This document shows positions 21,659-30,688 of a stretch of DNA of 64,000 nucleotides, one piece after another. Each line of letters starts with the position of its first letter. Position 1 is the first letter of the stretch. The notes under the pieces were generated by a model. It was not told where the DNA came from and did not search any database. It worked only from the letters and a program-made list of their open reading frames with translations. A program made the translations under genes and the position numbers. The DNA comes from VXYK01 sp965214565 (GTDB taxonomy: Bacteria > Actinomycetota > Acidimicrobiia > Acidimicrobiales > Aldehydirespiratoraceae): the NCBI GenBank assembly GCA_965214565.1, contig OZ243951.1, positions 2,914,001-2,978,000 of the forward strand, in the 5' to 3' direction.

Positions 21659-22998
21659 CCGAACACTCGTCGTGCCTCATCAACGGCGATGGGTACAGCG
21701 AAAGCGACAATATGGTCGCGACCCCGCAGGCGCGAACGGCCCCGCGCTATCTGGGCCTTGCCATCACGTACGAAAGCTCCGATGAGGACGTCTTTGGGAA
21801 GACCCAGGTCCTTTACCAGCGCACCGTCGGCTGGACTGTCGACCGCAACCTCAAGTTCGAGCACTTCGGTGTCGCCGTGCAGGAAGGTCTCCACCGCAGC
21901 CACGTCTCCACGCACGAAGCGCAGGACACCGTTGGCTGTGGCAGTCCGCGGGGAGAGCGCAACATCAATTCCCACATCTCCCACCAGTTTGAGCAGAGCG
22001 AGGCGGTGCACCACGGCCACGGTCTCTCCAGCACCACTCGATTTGGCGTACAGGCAGGCCAAGATGTTGGCATCGTCCTCGCCGGTGAGAGCAACGACCA
22101 TGTCGAATCGCCCGACGTCAGCCTCCTCCAACAGATCTGCGTCTGTGATGTCGCCTTCGAGGATCACCGCTTCATCGAGCTTTTCGGCCAGAGTCCGGGC
22201 CCGCCGCGGTGATCGCTCGACGATCACGACATCTATCCCTCGTGCGGTCAGTCGTTGAGCCAGAATCTCTGCGGTGCGGCCACCTCCGAGCAGCATCACT
22301 CGGCGCAGGGTGAAACGTTCGAGGCCGAGCAGTTCAAAAACCAGCCCCCTTGCACGCCGCTTCAGTACTAAGCGCAGGTGGTCCCCAGCTTCCAGAAAGT
22401 GGTTGCGACGCGGGATGATGGTCTCCTCGGCACGCCCGATGGACCCGACCACGAAATCCCACTCCGGCTCGAACTCCTCGCCGATGTCCTTGAGCGAACG
22501 CCCCACCAGCGGCGAATGCGGCGCTAAACGGGCACCGATGACCAACACCTCTCCCCCAGCCATCTTGGCGACTTCGTCGGCGCCCGGATAGTCGATCAAC
22601 TCCAGAACGTCTTCGGCAGCTTCGGAATCGGGATCGATGACCAGGTCCGCGCCAGATGCTTGGCGCAGTTCCGCGGCGTCTCTGTTGCGGAGCTCCGCGG
22701 CTTCGATACGGACAACGGTGCGCTTGACACCCAGCAACTTCGACAGGTGCGAACACACAAGATTGACCGCATCGTCTTTGGTGACGGCCACAACCAGGTC
22801 GGCGTCTTCGACACCGGCCCGGCGCAGCGTCTCAGGATGGGTGCCGCTGCCTTCGACGACCAGCACATCGAGGTCTTCGTCGAGTTGGTGGAGGCGTTCC
22901 CGGTTGAGATCGATAATCGCGACGTCATGCCCCTCCCGGCTGAGACGATCAGCGACGTAGGTGCCAACCTCGCCCGCTCCAACCACGATGACGTGCAC
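21655..22998 (-). CDS. trkA: Trk system potassium uptake regulatory protein TrkA
   Basis: A 447-residue cytosolic protein with two tandem RCK units: RCK-N with HVIVVGAGEVGTYVA at the start, RCK-C from about residue 140, then a second NAD-binding segment VMLLGGGRTAEILAQRL near residue 235 and a second RCK-C at the end. TrkA rings bind NAD(H) and ATP/ADP and gate TrkH. It is the first gene of the trk operon, starts at a GTG, and overlaps the first trkH by 4 bases. The 46-base gap to the cyclo-ligase gene upstream is short enough that read-through is possible. Confidence 0.93.
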   Translation of the reverse strand: MHVIVVGAGEVGTYVADRLSREGHDVAIIDLNRERLHQLDEDLDVLVVEGSGTHPETLRRAGVEDADLVVAVTKDDAVNLVCSHLSKLLGVKRTVVRIEAAELRNRDAAELRQASGADLVIDPDSEAAEDVLELIDYPGADEVAKMAGGEVLVIGARLAPHSPLVGRSLKDIGEEFEPEWDFVVGSIGRAEETIIPRRNHFLEAGDHLRLVLKRRARGLVFELLGLERFTLRRVMLLGGGRTAEILAQRLTARGIDVVIVERSPRRARTLAEKLDEAVILEGDITDADLLEEADVGRFDMVVALTGEDDANILACLYAKSSGAGETVAVVHRLALLKLVGDVGIDVALSPRTATANGVLRFVRGDVAAVETFLHGDTEVLELEVAVDSPADGALVKDLGLPKDVLIGAFVRDGKAQIARGRSRLRGRDHIVAFAVPIAVDEARRVFG

Positions 22999-23044
22999 GA
23001 CCCTTGTCTACTCCTGTCGGGGACCGTCGGCTGAATTCTTTCCG

Positions 23045-23632
23045 CTACAGGGTGCCGGAGCGGAACACTGTCACTCTAGTGTCTGTCACCACTGCGTCTA
23101 GGGGGATGTCCCACGGCGCGGCGGGAATCTGTTCAACCTCTTGAAACGTGTGCGCGATTCCAATGAAGGCAGGCCGCGTGTCGCCGAGACGGCCGAAACA
23201 GCGGTCATAGAACCCCCCGCCCTGGCCGATCCTCGCGCCGGTGCGGTCGAACGCCACCACCGGAGCGAGAACCGCATCGTGGGTTCCCAGGTCCAACACC
23301 TGCGAACCGACCGGCTCTGAGATACCGAAGGCCCCCCTGCTGGAGGCTGTGGTGGGCAGCCATCTGACGAACTCCAGGTCATCGCCGACGACCCTCGGCA
23401 CGGTGACAGTGGCCCCTCTCGCAACCAATCGTGACAGGACCTCGTCGATGTTCACCTCGCCGCGCGCCGAGCGGTATCCGGCCACCGTTTCTGCCGTGCG
23501 CAGGATCTCGACCTTCTCGAGGTTCGCCAGCACAGCGTCTGCGGCCTGCGTCTGGCGCACGGAATCGAGCCCTGCGCGCCGTCGCCGCATCTGTTGTCGG
23601 ATCAGTTGGCGCTTCGCTGCGTCGGTGCTCAT
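23045..23632 (-). CDS. 5-formyltetrahydrofolate cyclo-ligase
   Basis: A 195-residue enzyme of normal length for the family, which uses ATP to convert 5-formyl-THF to 5,10-methenyl-THF. The N-terminal KRQLIRQQMRRRRAGL helix carries the basic ATP-contact residues. The diagnostic C-terminal loop RIGQGGGFYDR, which binds phosphate and folate, is intact, and the HTFQEVEQIPAAPWDIPLDAVVTD tail matches the family. It is cytosolic and belongs to one-carbon metabolism. It has no obvious functional tie to the trk operon downstream or the pyrophosphatase upstream. Confidence 0.92.
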   Translation of the reverse strand: MSTDAAKRQLIRQQMRRRRAGLDSVRQTQAADAVLANLEKVEILRTAETVAGYRSARGEVNIDEVLSRLVARGATVTVPRVVGDDLEFVRWLPTTASSRGAFGISEPVGSQVLDLGTHDAVLAPVVAFDRTGARIGQGGGFYDRCFGRLGDTRPAFIGIAHTFQEVEQIPAAPWDIPLDAVVTDTRVTVFRSGTL

Positions 23633-23808
23633 CGTGGGACTGTGGTGCCGGCCGAGTCCTCAGGCTGTGGTGCAAAGAGGCCGAGCGGATCGAGCTCGCA
23701 CACGGCCGCGACCGAACGAGGCCGTGGCCCGAGCGGCCCGTGAGCGCAGCGAACAAGAGCGGGAGACAACAGACCCCGTGTACCGACGATGTTCAAACGG
23801 CGCAGATT

Positions 23809-25893
23809 CTAGACGAAGGCGCTGGCGAACACGAGCGAGACGATGGTCATAACCTTCAACAAGATGTTCATGGCCGGGCCGGAGGTGTCCTTGAAAGGGT
23901 CACCGATGGTGTCGCCCACCACCGCTGCCTTGTGCGGGTCTCCACCCTTGCCCCCGTGGGCGCCCGCCTCGATGTACTTCTTGGCGTTGTCCCACGCTCC
24001 GCCCGCGTTGGCCATGAATATCGCCAGGGCGAAGCCGGTCACCAGCGCGCCGGCGAGAAGACCGCCGAGCATGTCGACGTCGATGAAACCGGCGACCAGT
24101 GGAACCACCACAGCAAGCGCGCCGGGGACGACCATCTGCTTGAGGGAGGCGTCGGTGGATATCTGCACGCACCGTGCAGAGTCCGGTGACACGCCCTCGC
24201 GTCCCTCGCGCAGTCCCGGGATCTCACGGAACTGTCGGCGCACCTCCTCGATCATGGTGGCCGCTGCGCGTCCCACCGCGTCGATGGTGAGCGCGGCGAA
24301 CAGGAACGGCAGCCCCGCTCCCAAGAACAGTCCGATGAAGACGTCGACCTCTCCGACGTTGAGGCTCAGCGCTCCGCCCTCCTGGGAGACCGCCAACTCG
24401 AAGCTCTTGAACAGTGCCAGTGCGGTGAGGGCCGCTGATCCGACGGCGAAACCCTTTGCGACGGCCGCGGTGGTGTTGCCGAGCGAGTCGAGAGCATCGG
24501 TGACCTCCCGAACGGACGGGTCGAGTTCGGCCATCTCAGCGATCCCGCCAGCGTTGTCGGCTATCGGCCCGTAGGCGTCTACTGAGACGACCACGCCGGT
24601 CGTGGCCAGCATGCCGATGGCGGCCACCGCGATTCCGTAGATTCCGCCTCCGTCGCCGAGCGTCTGTTCGCCGCCCCAGTAGGCGACCCCCACGCCGACG
24701 AGCACCAGGACCACCGACGAGGCGACCGAGATCATGCCGGCGCTTATTCCGGACAGGACTGTGGTCGCAGGCCCGGTCTCGGACTGCGCGGCGATTCGCT
24801 TCACCGGGCTGTAGTGGTCCGAGGTGTAGTACTCAGCCGTCTTGCCCAGAGCCCAGCCGACCAGCAGGCCGCCGATCACCGAGATGGCAAGTCCGTACGG
24901 GGCGTCGTAACGGTCGCCGCCGAACATCCAGTAGGCGACGCCGACGGTGGCGATGACGGTGAGGCCCATTGCAACATTGGTGCCACGGTGGAGTGCTCGG
25001 CTCAGGGCCTTGCTGTCGGTGCTGTCGCCGCCCTTGACCAGGAAGGAGCCGATGATCGAGGCGATCATGCCGACGAAGGCGATCGCCATCGGGAACATCA
25101 GCTTTGAGATGTTCTCGTCGAGCCCCGCGTCGGCGGCTGCGAGGCCGCCCGCGACCGAGAACGCGGTGAGCGCTACCGGGGCGATTATCGAGCCGACGTA
25201 AGACTCGAACAGGTCAGCACCCATGCCGGCGACGTCGCCGACGTTGTCGCCGACGCTGTCGGCAATGCTCGCTGGATTACGCGGATCGTCCTCGGGGATC
25301 CCCGCCTCGACCTTGCCGACCAGGTCGGCACCGACGTCTGCAGCCTTGGTAAAGATCCCGCCGCCGACACGACTGAACAACGCGATTGAGGAGGCCCCGA
25401 GGCCGTATGCGGTGACCACTTCGAACGCTTTGTCGATCTCGAGCCATTCGACGAAGAGCAGGTAGGTGAACATCAGGCCGAGCAGGGCCAGGCCCGCTAC
25501 CGCGAAGCCCATGACCGCGCCACCCCTGAAGGCCACAGGGAGTGCTGCCGCCGGGCCCTTCCGGGCGGCTTCGGTGGTGCGGGCGTTGGCCATCGTTGCC
25601 ACCGTCATGCCTGCATAACCAGCGGTGGCGGAGAGCACTGCGCCTATCACGTAGCTGAGCGAGGCGAAGGGATCGATGACGATCGCCAACAGGACGATCA
25701 TCGCCACGACGAACACGGAGACCCAGGTGTACTCCTGTTTCAGGAAGGCGCGAGCGCCTTTTTGGATCTCGTTCATCAAGAACACCATCCGCTCGTTGCC
25801 CGGAGGCGCCGATTGGACGGACTTGTAGTAATAACCTGCGAGAAGCAGACTTGCGACGGCTGAGACCATGGCCAGGTAAGGGACGGCGCTCAC
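23809..25893 (-). CDS. hppA: K+-dependent membrane-bound ion-pumping pyrophosphatase
   Basis: A 694-residue integral membrane enzyme with about sixteen membrane segments. It couples PPi hydrolysis to export of H+ or Na+. The substrate-site motif GGGIFTKAADVGADLVGKVE and the acidic DSVGDNVGDVAGMGADLFE are intact, as is the C-terminal DNAKKYIE. In the cation-selectivity segment GNTTAA (residues 472-477) position 476 is Ala and the later residue is Thr, the combination known for K+-dependent M-PPases; K+-independent ones have Lys there. Whether H+ or Na+ is pumped cannot be read safely. GTG start at 25893, preceded by AGGAG. It lies close to the trk operon, matching its need for K+. Confidence 0.93.
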   Translation of the reverse strand: MSAVPYLAMVSAVASLLLAGYYYKSVQSAPPGNERMVFLMNEIQKGARAFLKQEYTWVSVFVVAMIVLLAIVIDPFASLSYVIGAVLSATAGYAGMTVATMANARTTEAARKGPAAALPVAFRGGAVMGFAVAGLALLGLMFTYLLFVEWLEIDKAFEVVTAYGLGASSIALFSRVGGGIFTKAADVGADLVGKVEAGIPEDDPRNPASIADSVGDNVGDVAGMGADLFESYVGSIIAPVALTAFSVAGGLAAADAGLDENISKLMFPMAIAFVGMIASIIGSFLVKGGDSTDSKALSRALHRGTNVAMGLTVIATVGVAYWMFGGDRYDAPYGLAISVIGGLLVGWALGKTAEYYTSDHYSPVKRIAAQSETGPATTVLSGISAGMISVASSVVLVLVGVGVAYWGGEQTLGDGGGIYGIAVAAIGMLATTGVVVSVDAYGPIADNAGGIAEMAELDPSVREVTDALDSLGNTTAAVAKGFAVGSAALTALALFKSFELAVSQEGGALSLNVGEVDVFIGLFLGAGLPFLFAALTIDAVGRAAATMIEEVRRQFREIPGLREGREGVSPDSARCVQISTDASLKQMVVPGALAVVVPLVAGFIDVDMLGGLLAGALVTGFALAIFMANAGGAWDNAKKYIEAGAHGGKGGDPHKAAVVGDTIGDPFKDTSGPAMNILLKVMTIVSLVFASAFV

Positions 25894-25989
25894 GAATTCT
25901 CCTGTTCGTTTCTGAGAAGTGCCTCGAAGGCTACGGGCCTTTGAGTTGACCGAGACACGCTACCGAGCTGAGCGCCGAGCCGACACTGG

Positions 25990-26037
25990 CTAGTTGGCGA
26001 CATCCGGCACGGTGCAGATGCCGTCGGTGGCGTGCGG
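25990..26037 (-). pseudogene. 3' shred of a second alcohol dehydrogenase gene
   Basis: Read on the minus strand, 15-16 codons ending at a TAG (25990-25992) spell HATDGICTVPDVAN, closely matching the last residues HATDGIRTVLDIAG of the intact alcohol dehydrogenase at 26823-27923. The 27 bases 26008-26034 match 26841-26867 at 25 positions, in the same orientation. The similarity stops abruptly on the upstream side. This is best read as the residue of a duplicated or once longer dehydrogenase gene cut by a rearrangement. Confidence 0.6.
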
Positions 26038-26700
26038 TGATACTTGGGTCGGGTTTCTTCTTGAGCCTGTCTGGAGGGACCTTGTATTGGTTGAGTCCAA
26101 GCCGTGCGGGCAGCGACCCTGACTTCGGGGTTACCGATCCTTCCAGCATCGTTGTGAACGTCGAGGCGATCAGATATGAATCGGCTGTTCTGAGCCTCCC
26201 AGACATTCCCGACGATGAAAGTGCTGAATTGTGTTTCAACGAGGACTTTGCGTTCTGCGTTCCCCTCGAGGTTTCTCGAGGGGAGGAAATGGAAGTTGCG
26301 CTGCTTGACTGGGATGAATCGGTCCGAAACGAAGAGCAAGGGGGAGGCCCTGGGCGAGAGGGGGAACCCGTTGGTGAAGCGGGGCCGGGGGGCGCGGTCC
26401 CCGAGATGCAGGAGCGGATGCGTCTGGGCGGACTGTTCGGGAGCGAACTTCGTGAGAACTTCGGTTCTCAACTCGGGGTGACCGGTTGGTCCGACGACAG
26501 AAGCGAGTTCGTGATCCGCGGCGTTGGCTTCACATCAGAGCAGGTTTCTCGTATCAAGACGGACGCGCAACGACTAGGACTGGATGTCCCCGTTCGAGTT
26601 GTCGAGACTGCCTTGGCAACCAGCGAACAGCGACGAGGCAGGCGACCTCTACTACGTAGTCGGTGCCGAAGCGGCTTTGCTCGACCTGAAAGAGAGCTGA
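26037..26700 (+). pseudogene. Hypothetical protein, apparently frameshifted near its 3' end
   Basis: From a GTG at 26037 the frame codes for a soluble-looking acidic protein (PDFGVTDPSSIVVNVEAIRY...) with a weakly hydrophobic N-terminus and a Gly/Glu-rich linker around residues 100-120. It continues as FVIRGVGFTSEQVSRIKTDAQ. Around 26600-26630 the frame turns into an arginine-rich, unlikely tail, while the neighbouring frame from about 26626 gives DEAGDLYYVVGAEAALLDLKES and stops at TGA 26698-26700, a far better C-terminus. Without the shift the frame runs to 26738. I recognise no family. The GTG overlaps the dehydrogenase shred, so the true start may be elsewhere or lost. A sequencing error is an alternative explanation. 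Confidence 0.45.
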
Positions 26701-26822
26701 GCGTCGCTCAGATTGTGATCCAGAGCCAGCCGCTCTGACAGTCGCGACAATCAGCGAGGCCCCCACCCAAGTGGTAGACCCCCTCACACCAACCCAGTCC
26801 CCGCTCCAACGCGAGAAGTCGG

Positions 26823-27923
26823 TTATCCGGCGATGTCGAGCACGGTGCGGATGCCGTCTGTGGCGTGAAGCTTGGCGATTCCATCGTTGACATCAGCGAG
26901 CGGCATGCGATGGCTGATGAACCGTTCGAGATCGAGGCGACCGGTACGCCAGAGGTCGAGCAACAAAGGAATGTCGCGGGTGGGCCAGCAGGCGCCCAAC
27001 AGACACCCGAGCAGTCGCTTCTGCATGGTCATGAACAGCACCGCGGCGTTGATGGTCACGTTCTCCTCGACCGGTGAAGCGCCCACCATCACCGTCGTGC
27101 CACCGACACGGGTGCTGTTGATCCCCTGCTCCACCAACGCTGCGCTGCCGACTGCGTCGAAGGCGTAGTCGGCTCCCTGACCGCCCGTCAGGTCCATGAC
27201 CGTGCCCACGAGGTCATCAGACGTCGGATCGATCAGATCGGTGGCTCCGAAACTCGAGGCCAACTCGCGGCGGCCCTCGGCGGGATCCGACACGATGATT
27301 CGACTCGCCCCGGCGACGACGGCACCGCTGACGATGGCTTGGCCGATACCGCCTAGGCCCATGACCACCACGGTCGCGCCCCTCTCGACTTCAGCTGTGT
27401 TGAAGACTGCACCAACACCGGTCTGTACTGCACAGCCGATGACACAGGCCACATCAAGGGGAATGTCAGGATCGATCCGGACGGCTCCCGATGCCGGCAG
27501 GACTGTGAATTCGGCGAACGCACCGACCCCCAGTCCCCTCCACACCGGGTTGCCCCCGCGGCTGAACGGAGTCGTGCCGTCCGGGCGGGCGTTGCTCGCG
27601 AACGATAGCGCTTCGCCGCATTCTGTGGCCTCATGTCGAGCACAGGCAGCGCAATGACCGCACGGCGCCAACGGCGTCAGCACAACATGATCGCCCACGG
27701 CGAGGTGGGTGACCCCCGACCCCAGCATCTCCACCACACCACTGGCCTCATGGCCGAGAATCGCAGGGACGGAGTACCCGCCGTCCTGCACAGTCGTGTC
27801 ACTGTGACAGATCCCGCAATTGGCGACCTTTATGAGCACTTCGTCGGCCCGAGGTTCTGCTATCTCGACATCCTCGACGATTTCGAGAGGAGATTGTCGC
27901 GCAGTCAACAATGCAGCTCGCAT
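26823..27923 (-). CDS. Zinc-dependent alcohol dehydrogenase (class III-like MDR)
   Basis: A 366-residue medium-chain dehydrogenase. Catalytic zinc ligands: Cys in CGICHSD, His-Glu in GHEASG, and a later Cys in IGCAVQTG. The structural zinc lobe CGHCAACARHEATEC has all four cysteines. The NAD Rossmann motif is VVVMGLGGIGQAIVSG. The profile is like the formaldehyde/NDMA-dependent branch of actinobacterial MDR enzymes; the substrate is unknown. ATG 27923 starts the conserved MRAALL strand; an upstream extension to 27962 overlaps coxE and is unlikely. It lies just downstream of coxE on the same strand and may be the last gene of that operon. Confidence 0.88.
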   Translation of the reverse strand: MRAALLTARQSPLEIVEDVEIAEPRADEVLIKVANCGICHSDTTVQDGGYSVPAILGHEASGVVEMLGSGVTHLAVGDHVVLTPLAPCGHCAACARHEATECGEALSFASNARPDGTTPFSRGGNPVWRGLGVGAFAEFTVLPASGAVRIDPDIPLDVACVIGCAVQTGVGAVFNTAEVERGATVVVMGLGGIGQAIVSGAVVAGASRIIVSDPAEGRRELASSFGATDLIDPTSDDLVGTVMDLTGGQGADYAFDAVGSAALVEQGINSTRVGGTTVMVGASPVEENVTINAAVLFMTMQKRLLGCLLGACWPTRDIPLLLDLWRTGRLDLERFISHRMPLADVNDGIAKLHATDGIRTVLDIAG

Positions 27924-27933
27924 CGTCGTGACA

Positions 27934-29169
27934 CTAGTGGGACCCAGTCGCCGGCACGGCATTGCGGCGTGTGGCGCTCAGCGAGGCCAGGACTTCACGC
28001 ATTGCGTTGAGGGAGTGTCCGCTGAGAAAGTCGTCCACGTGGGGCAACGCCGCCTCCATGCCTCCGACGAGAGGTTCGTAGTCGCCTTGTGCAGCGCGCG
28101 GGTTTATCCAAATGATGCGATGCGCCAAACGCCTGAGTTGCCGCATACGACGGGCAAGTTCGACCCCGGCGTCGACATCCCAGCCGTCCGAGGCAATCAG
28201 CACAACCGATCCTCGCACTGTGTTCGACCACACGGGGCTCAACAGCAACTGTTTGAGACTTCCGGCTATCCGAGTACCGCCGAAACGATCCTGAACCTCG
28301 TCGGTCATGCGGTCAATAGCTGCCGCGGGGTCTTTGTCACGCAGCGCCACGGTGACTCGCCGCAGCGACGTGGCAAAGGTGAACACTTCTGCATTCCCAG
28401 CGACCACGAGACTCCTCATCAGGTGCAGATAGATCCGGGTGAACGATTCCATCGAACCGCTCACGTCTGCCAGCACCACGATGCCGCGAGGCTTGAGTCG
28501 AGGCTCCCGGCGATGCAGGCGCATCGGCTCGCCCGCCGTGGCTCGAGCCGCCAGCAAAGTTGCGCGAAGATCGACCTGGCGTCCTCCAGCGGATGCTTGC
28601 AACCGGCGACTGAGCCGCTGCGGGTAGTCAACCAGCACCTGTTCGAGCCAGGTTCCCAGAATTGTCAAGTCCTCGGCGTTCAGTTGGTCGAACGGCGTGT
28701 CTGCCATCCTGGAGACAGCAGACGGCAACAACTCGGGCAGCACCGAATCCGCTGAGTCTTCAACGACCGACTGGTTGTCGACGATCTCCGGCTGCCGGCC
28801 TGAAACATTGCGTCCGCTGGCGAGGCTGAGCCCGTTGTCCGGCGCCGAGCGCACGGCGACGCTTCCAAAGGAACGCACTGTCGCACGCTGCGGGCTGTTG
28901 AGTCCCCGCGAAACGGCCAGACTCCGGTCGTCGAACACCTCAGCGAACACTGAGTCGAAAGCAGCCAGATCCCGGCGATCATGCACCAAGCAGGTCCTGG
29001 CAACCCAGTAGAGCGAAGACTTGTCGTTGGGTCGGCAACGGAAGAAGGCTCTGCTGAACCTCTCAGTTGAGGCCATGCCCACCCCGACGCCGTTGAGGCG
29101 CAGCCGGTTGGCCAAAGATGTCGCGAAGACAGCGATGTCAACGGATCGAAACAGGATCGGACCGTTCAA
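27934..29169 (-). CDS. coxE: CoxE-like von Willebrand factor A protein, CO dehydrogenase maturation
   Basis: A 411-residue protein with an N-terminal helical region, an acidic middle, and a C-terminal VWA domain whose MIDAS motif DVSGSM is at residues 235-240. It ends after the usual WINPRAAQGDYEP segment. CoxE proteins work with the AAA+ ATPase CoxD in post-translational insertion of the Cu-S part of the Mo-Cu centre of CO dehydrogenase. Here the gene directly follows coxD (6 bases apart), giving the expected MoxR-VWA pair. It is cytosolic. Its presence supports the cluster being a complete form I system. Confidence 0.88.
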   Translation of the reverse strand: MNGPILFRSVDIAVFATSLANRLRLNGVGVGMASTERFSRAFFRCRPNDKSSLYWVARTCLVHDRRDLAAFDSVFAEVFDDRSLAVSRGLNSPQRATVRSFGSVAVRSAPDNGLSLASGRNVSGRQPEIVDNQSVVEDSADSVLPELLPSAVSRMADTPFDQLNAEDLTILGTWLEQVLVDYPQRLSRRLQASAGGRQVDLRATLLAARATAGEPMRLHRREPRLKPRGIVVLADVSGSMESFTRIYLHLMRSLVVAGNAEVFTFATSLRRVTVALRDKDPAAAIDRMTDEVQDRFGGTRIAGSLKQLLLSPVWSNTVRGSVVLIASDGWDVDAGVELARRMRQLRRLAHRIIWINPRAAQGDYEPLVGGMEAALPHVDDFLSGHSLNAMREVLASLSATRRNAVPATGSH

Positions 29170-29175
29170 GAGTTC

Positions 29176-30057
29176 TCACTCCCCGACGGCCAAAGACCCA
29201 CCAAGGATCGCCTCGTTGACTCTCTGCAGGTCATCGGGAGTCTTCACGATCGCTCCCATGGTGCTGCGAGCGTCTGTGATGTCGAGACTGGTGACGCCCA
29301 GGGCGTAGAGGGCACCCACCCAGTCGATCGCCTCTGCTACTCCCGGGGGTTTGTCGAGATCCAGTTCACGGGCCTGTATCACGAAGGCGGTAGCCGCGTT
29401 CACCAGAGGCTCAGCCGCCTCGACAACGTTGCGGCGCACGATCTCAGCAGCACGCTCCCCGGAGGGAAAGTCGATCCAGTGGTAAAGGCAGCGCCGTTTC
29501 AGCGCGTCATGAAGTTCACGACTGCGATTCGAAGTCAGGATCACTATCGGATCGATGTTTGCGGCGAATGTGCCGAGTTCGGGTATAGAGATCGACCGCT
29601 CCCCCAGAAACTCGAACAGCAGAGCCTCGAACTCGTCGTCAGCCCTGTCGATCTCGTCAATCAGCAGCACCACGGGTGCCGGTCCCGAATGTCGCAGCGA
29701 TGCAAGCAGCGGCCGGTCGAGCAGGAAATCGTCGGTGAACAGATCGGTGGCGGAGATACTGGCCTTCGACGCTTCGGCCAGCCGAATCTCCAGCAACTGT
29801 CGAGAGTAGTTCCACTCGTACAGTGCCTCGGTTGCGGTGATCCCCTCATAGCACTGCAAACGGATGAGGGGTCCTCCAACAGCTGTCGCCATCGCTTTGG
29901 CGGCTGTGGTCTTGCCGACCCCCGGTTCGCCTTCCAGTATCAGCGGTTGGCGTATCGACTGTGCCAAGAACAGTGCGATAGACAGTCCTTCGTCGACGAG
30001 ATAGTCAGCGCTGTCGAGAGCAGCGACGAACGAATCGCGGCCTTCAATGATCGTCAT
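29176..30057 (-). CDS. coxD: CoxD-like MoxR-family AAA+ ATPase
   Basis: A 293-residue AAA+ ATPase with Walker A GEPGVGKTT at residues 43-51, Walker B VLLIDEID at 130-137, and a sensor-1 asparagine in VILTSNRSREL followed by the RRCLYHWIDFP segment characteristic of CoxD/MoxR proteins. In Oligotropha CoxD unfolds or remodels apo-CO dehydrogenase so that sulfur and then Cu(I) can be loaded. It is cytosolic and coupled to coxE. It lies 16 bases downstream of the mocA-like gene in the same operon. Confidence 0.9.
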   Translation of the reverse strand: MTIIEGRDSFVAALDSADYLVDEGLSIALFLAQSIRQPLILEGEPGVGKTTAAKAMATAVGGPLIRLQCYEGITATEALYEWNYSRQLLEIRLAEASKASISATDLFTDDFLLDRPLLASLRHSGPAPVVLLIDEIDRADDEFEALLFEFLGERSISIPELGTFAANIDPIVILTSNRSRELHDALKRRCLYHWIDFPSGERAAEIVRRNVVEAAEPLVNAATAFVIQARELDLDKPPGVAEAIDWVGALYALGVTSLDITDARSTMGAIVKTPDDLQRVNEAILGGSLAVGE

Positions 30058-30073
30058 GTCAGCGCCATGAGAG

Positions 30074-30688
30074 TCATGTCAGCGACTCGGCGGCAAGCAG
30101 TTGCTGATAGTCGTCCCAGGTATCGACATCTCTGGGGACCGGTTCATCGAATGAAACCTCCAGTACCTTGTGACGACCCGATTCGAGCAGTTTCCAGACC
30201 GCCTTGTCACCTTGCAACCCGCTCAGCTCGCCGAAGAGCGCACGAGAGAACCAGAAGGGATGACCGCGGCCGTCGCTGTAGCGACACACCGCCAGGGAGG
30301 TGTCGACGCCATCGGCGACAAGACGGTCGATTATTCTTGGAGTCACCCCCGGTTGGTCGCCCAGACACAACACGATCCCGCAGGCCCGCTCGTCGACCGA
30401 GTCGAGAGCCGCCACAATCGACGAGGAACATCCAGTCGTGAAAGCAACATTCTCCACGACCGTGCAGTGGCTGAGATCGACGGCACCGCGCACTTCTGGA
30501 GCGGCACCACCGATCGCCACCACCACCTGCTGACAAGACGATTCAAGCGCTGCGTCGACTGCCGCTTGCAACAGCGGCCGACCGCGGTATTCGAGGAGTT
30601 GTTTCGGTTGCCCCAGACGTCGAGAAGAACCGGCACCGAGAACCAACCCGGTGACGAATGGATCGCCGCGGCCGCCCGATGATCTCAC
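30074..30688 (-). CDS. MocA/MobA-like molybdenum cofactor cytidylyltransferase
   Basis: A 204-residue NTP-transferase-fold protein with the signature VLGAGSSRRLGQPKQLLEYRG at the N-terminus (G-x-S-x-R-x-G...K) and LCLGDQPGVTP as the metal-binding D-Q-P motif. This is the MocA type, which makes molybdopterin cytosine dinucleotide (MCD), the cofactor form used by CO dehydrogenase and other xanthine-oxidase-family enzymes. The DGRGHPFWFSRALF segment matches the family's GHP motif. It starts at a GTG overlapping the xdhC-YHS stop by 4 bases, so the two are translationally coupled. Confidence 0.88.
   Translation of the reverse strand: MRSSGGRGDPFVTGLVLGAGSSRRLGQPKQLLEYRGRPLLQAAVDAALESSCQQVVVAIGGAAPEVRGAVDLSHCTVVENVAFTTGCSSSIVAALDSVDERACGIVLCLGDQPGVTPRIIDRLVADGVDTSLAVCRYSDGRGHPFWFSRALFGELSGLQGDKAVWKLLESGRHKVLEVSFDEPVPRDVDTWDDYQQLLAAESLT

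Noticed and set aside
23633..23808. Gap before the pyrophosphatase gene examined for a tRNA or small RNA
   Set aside because: No T-loop GGTTCGA-type motif or cloverleaf can be formed; I found no tRNA or rRNA signal in the window.
25890..26471. Minus-strand open frame upstream of the pyrophosphatase gene
   Set aside because: It overlaps the dehydrogenase shred and the opposite-strand hypothetical gene, and its translation resembles no family.
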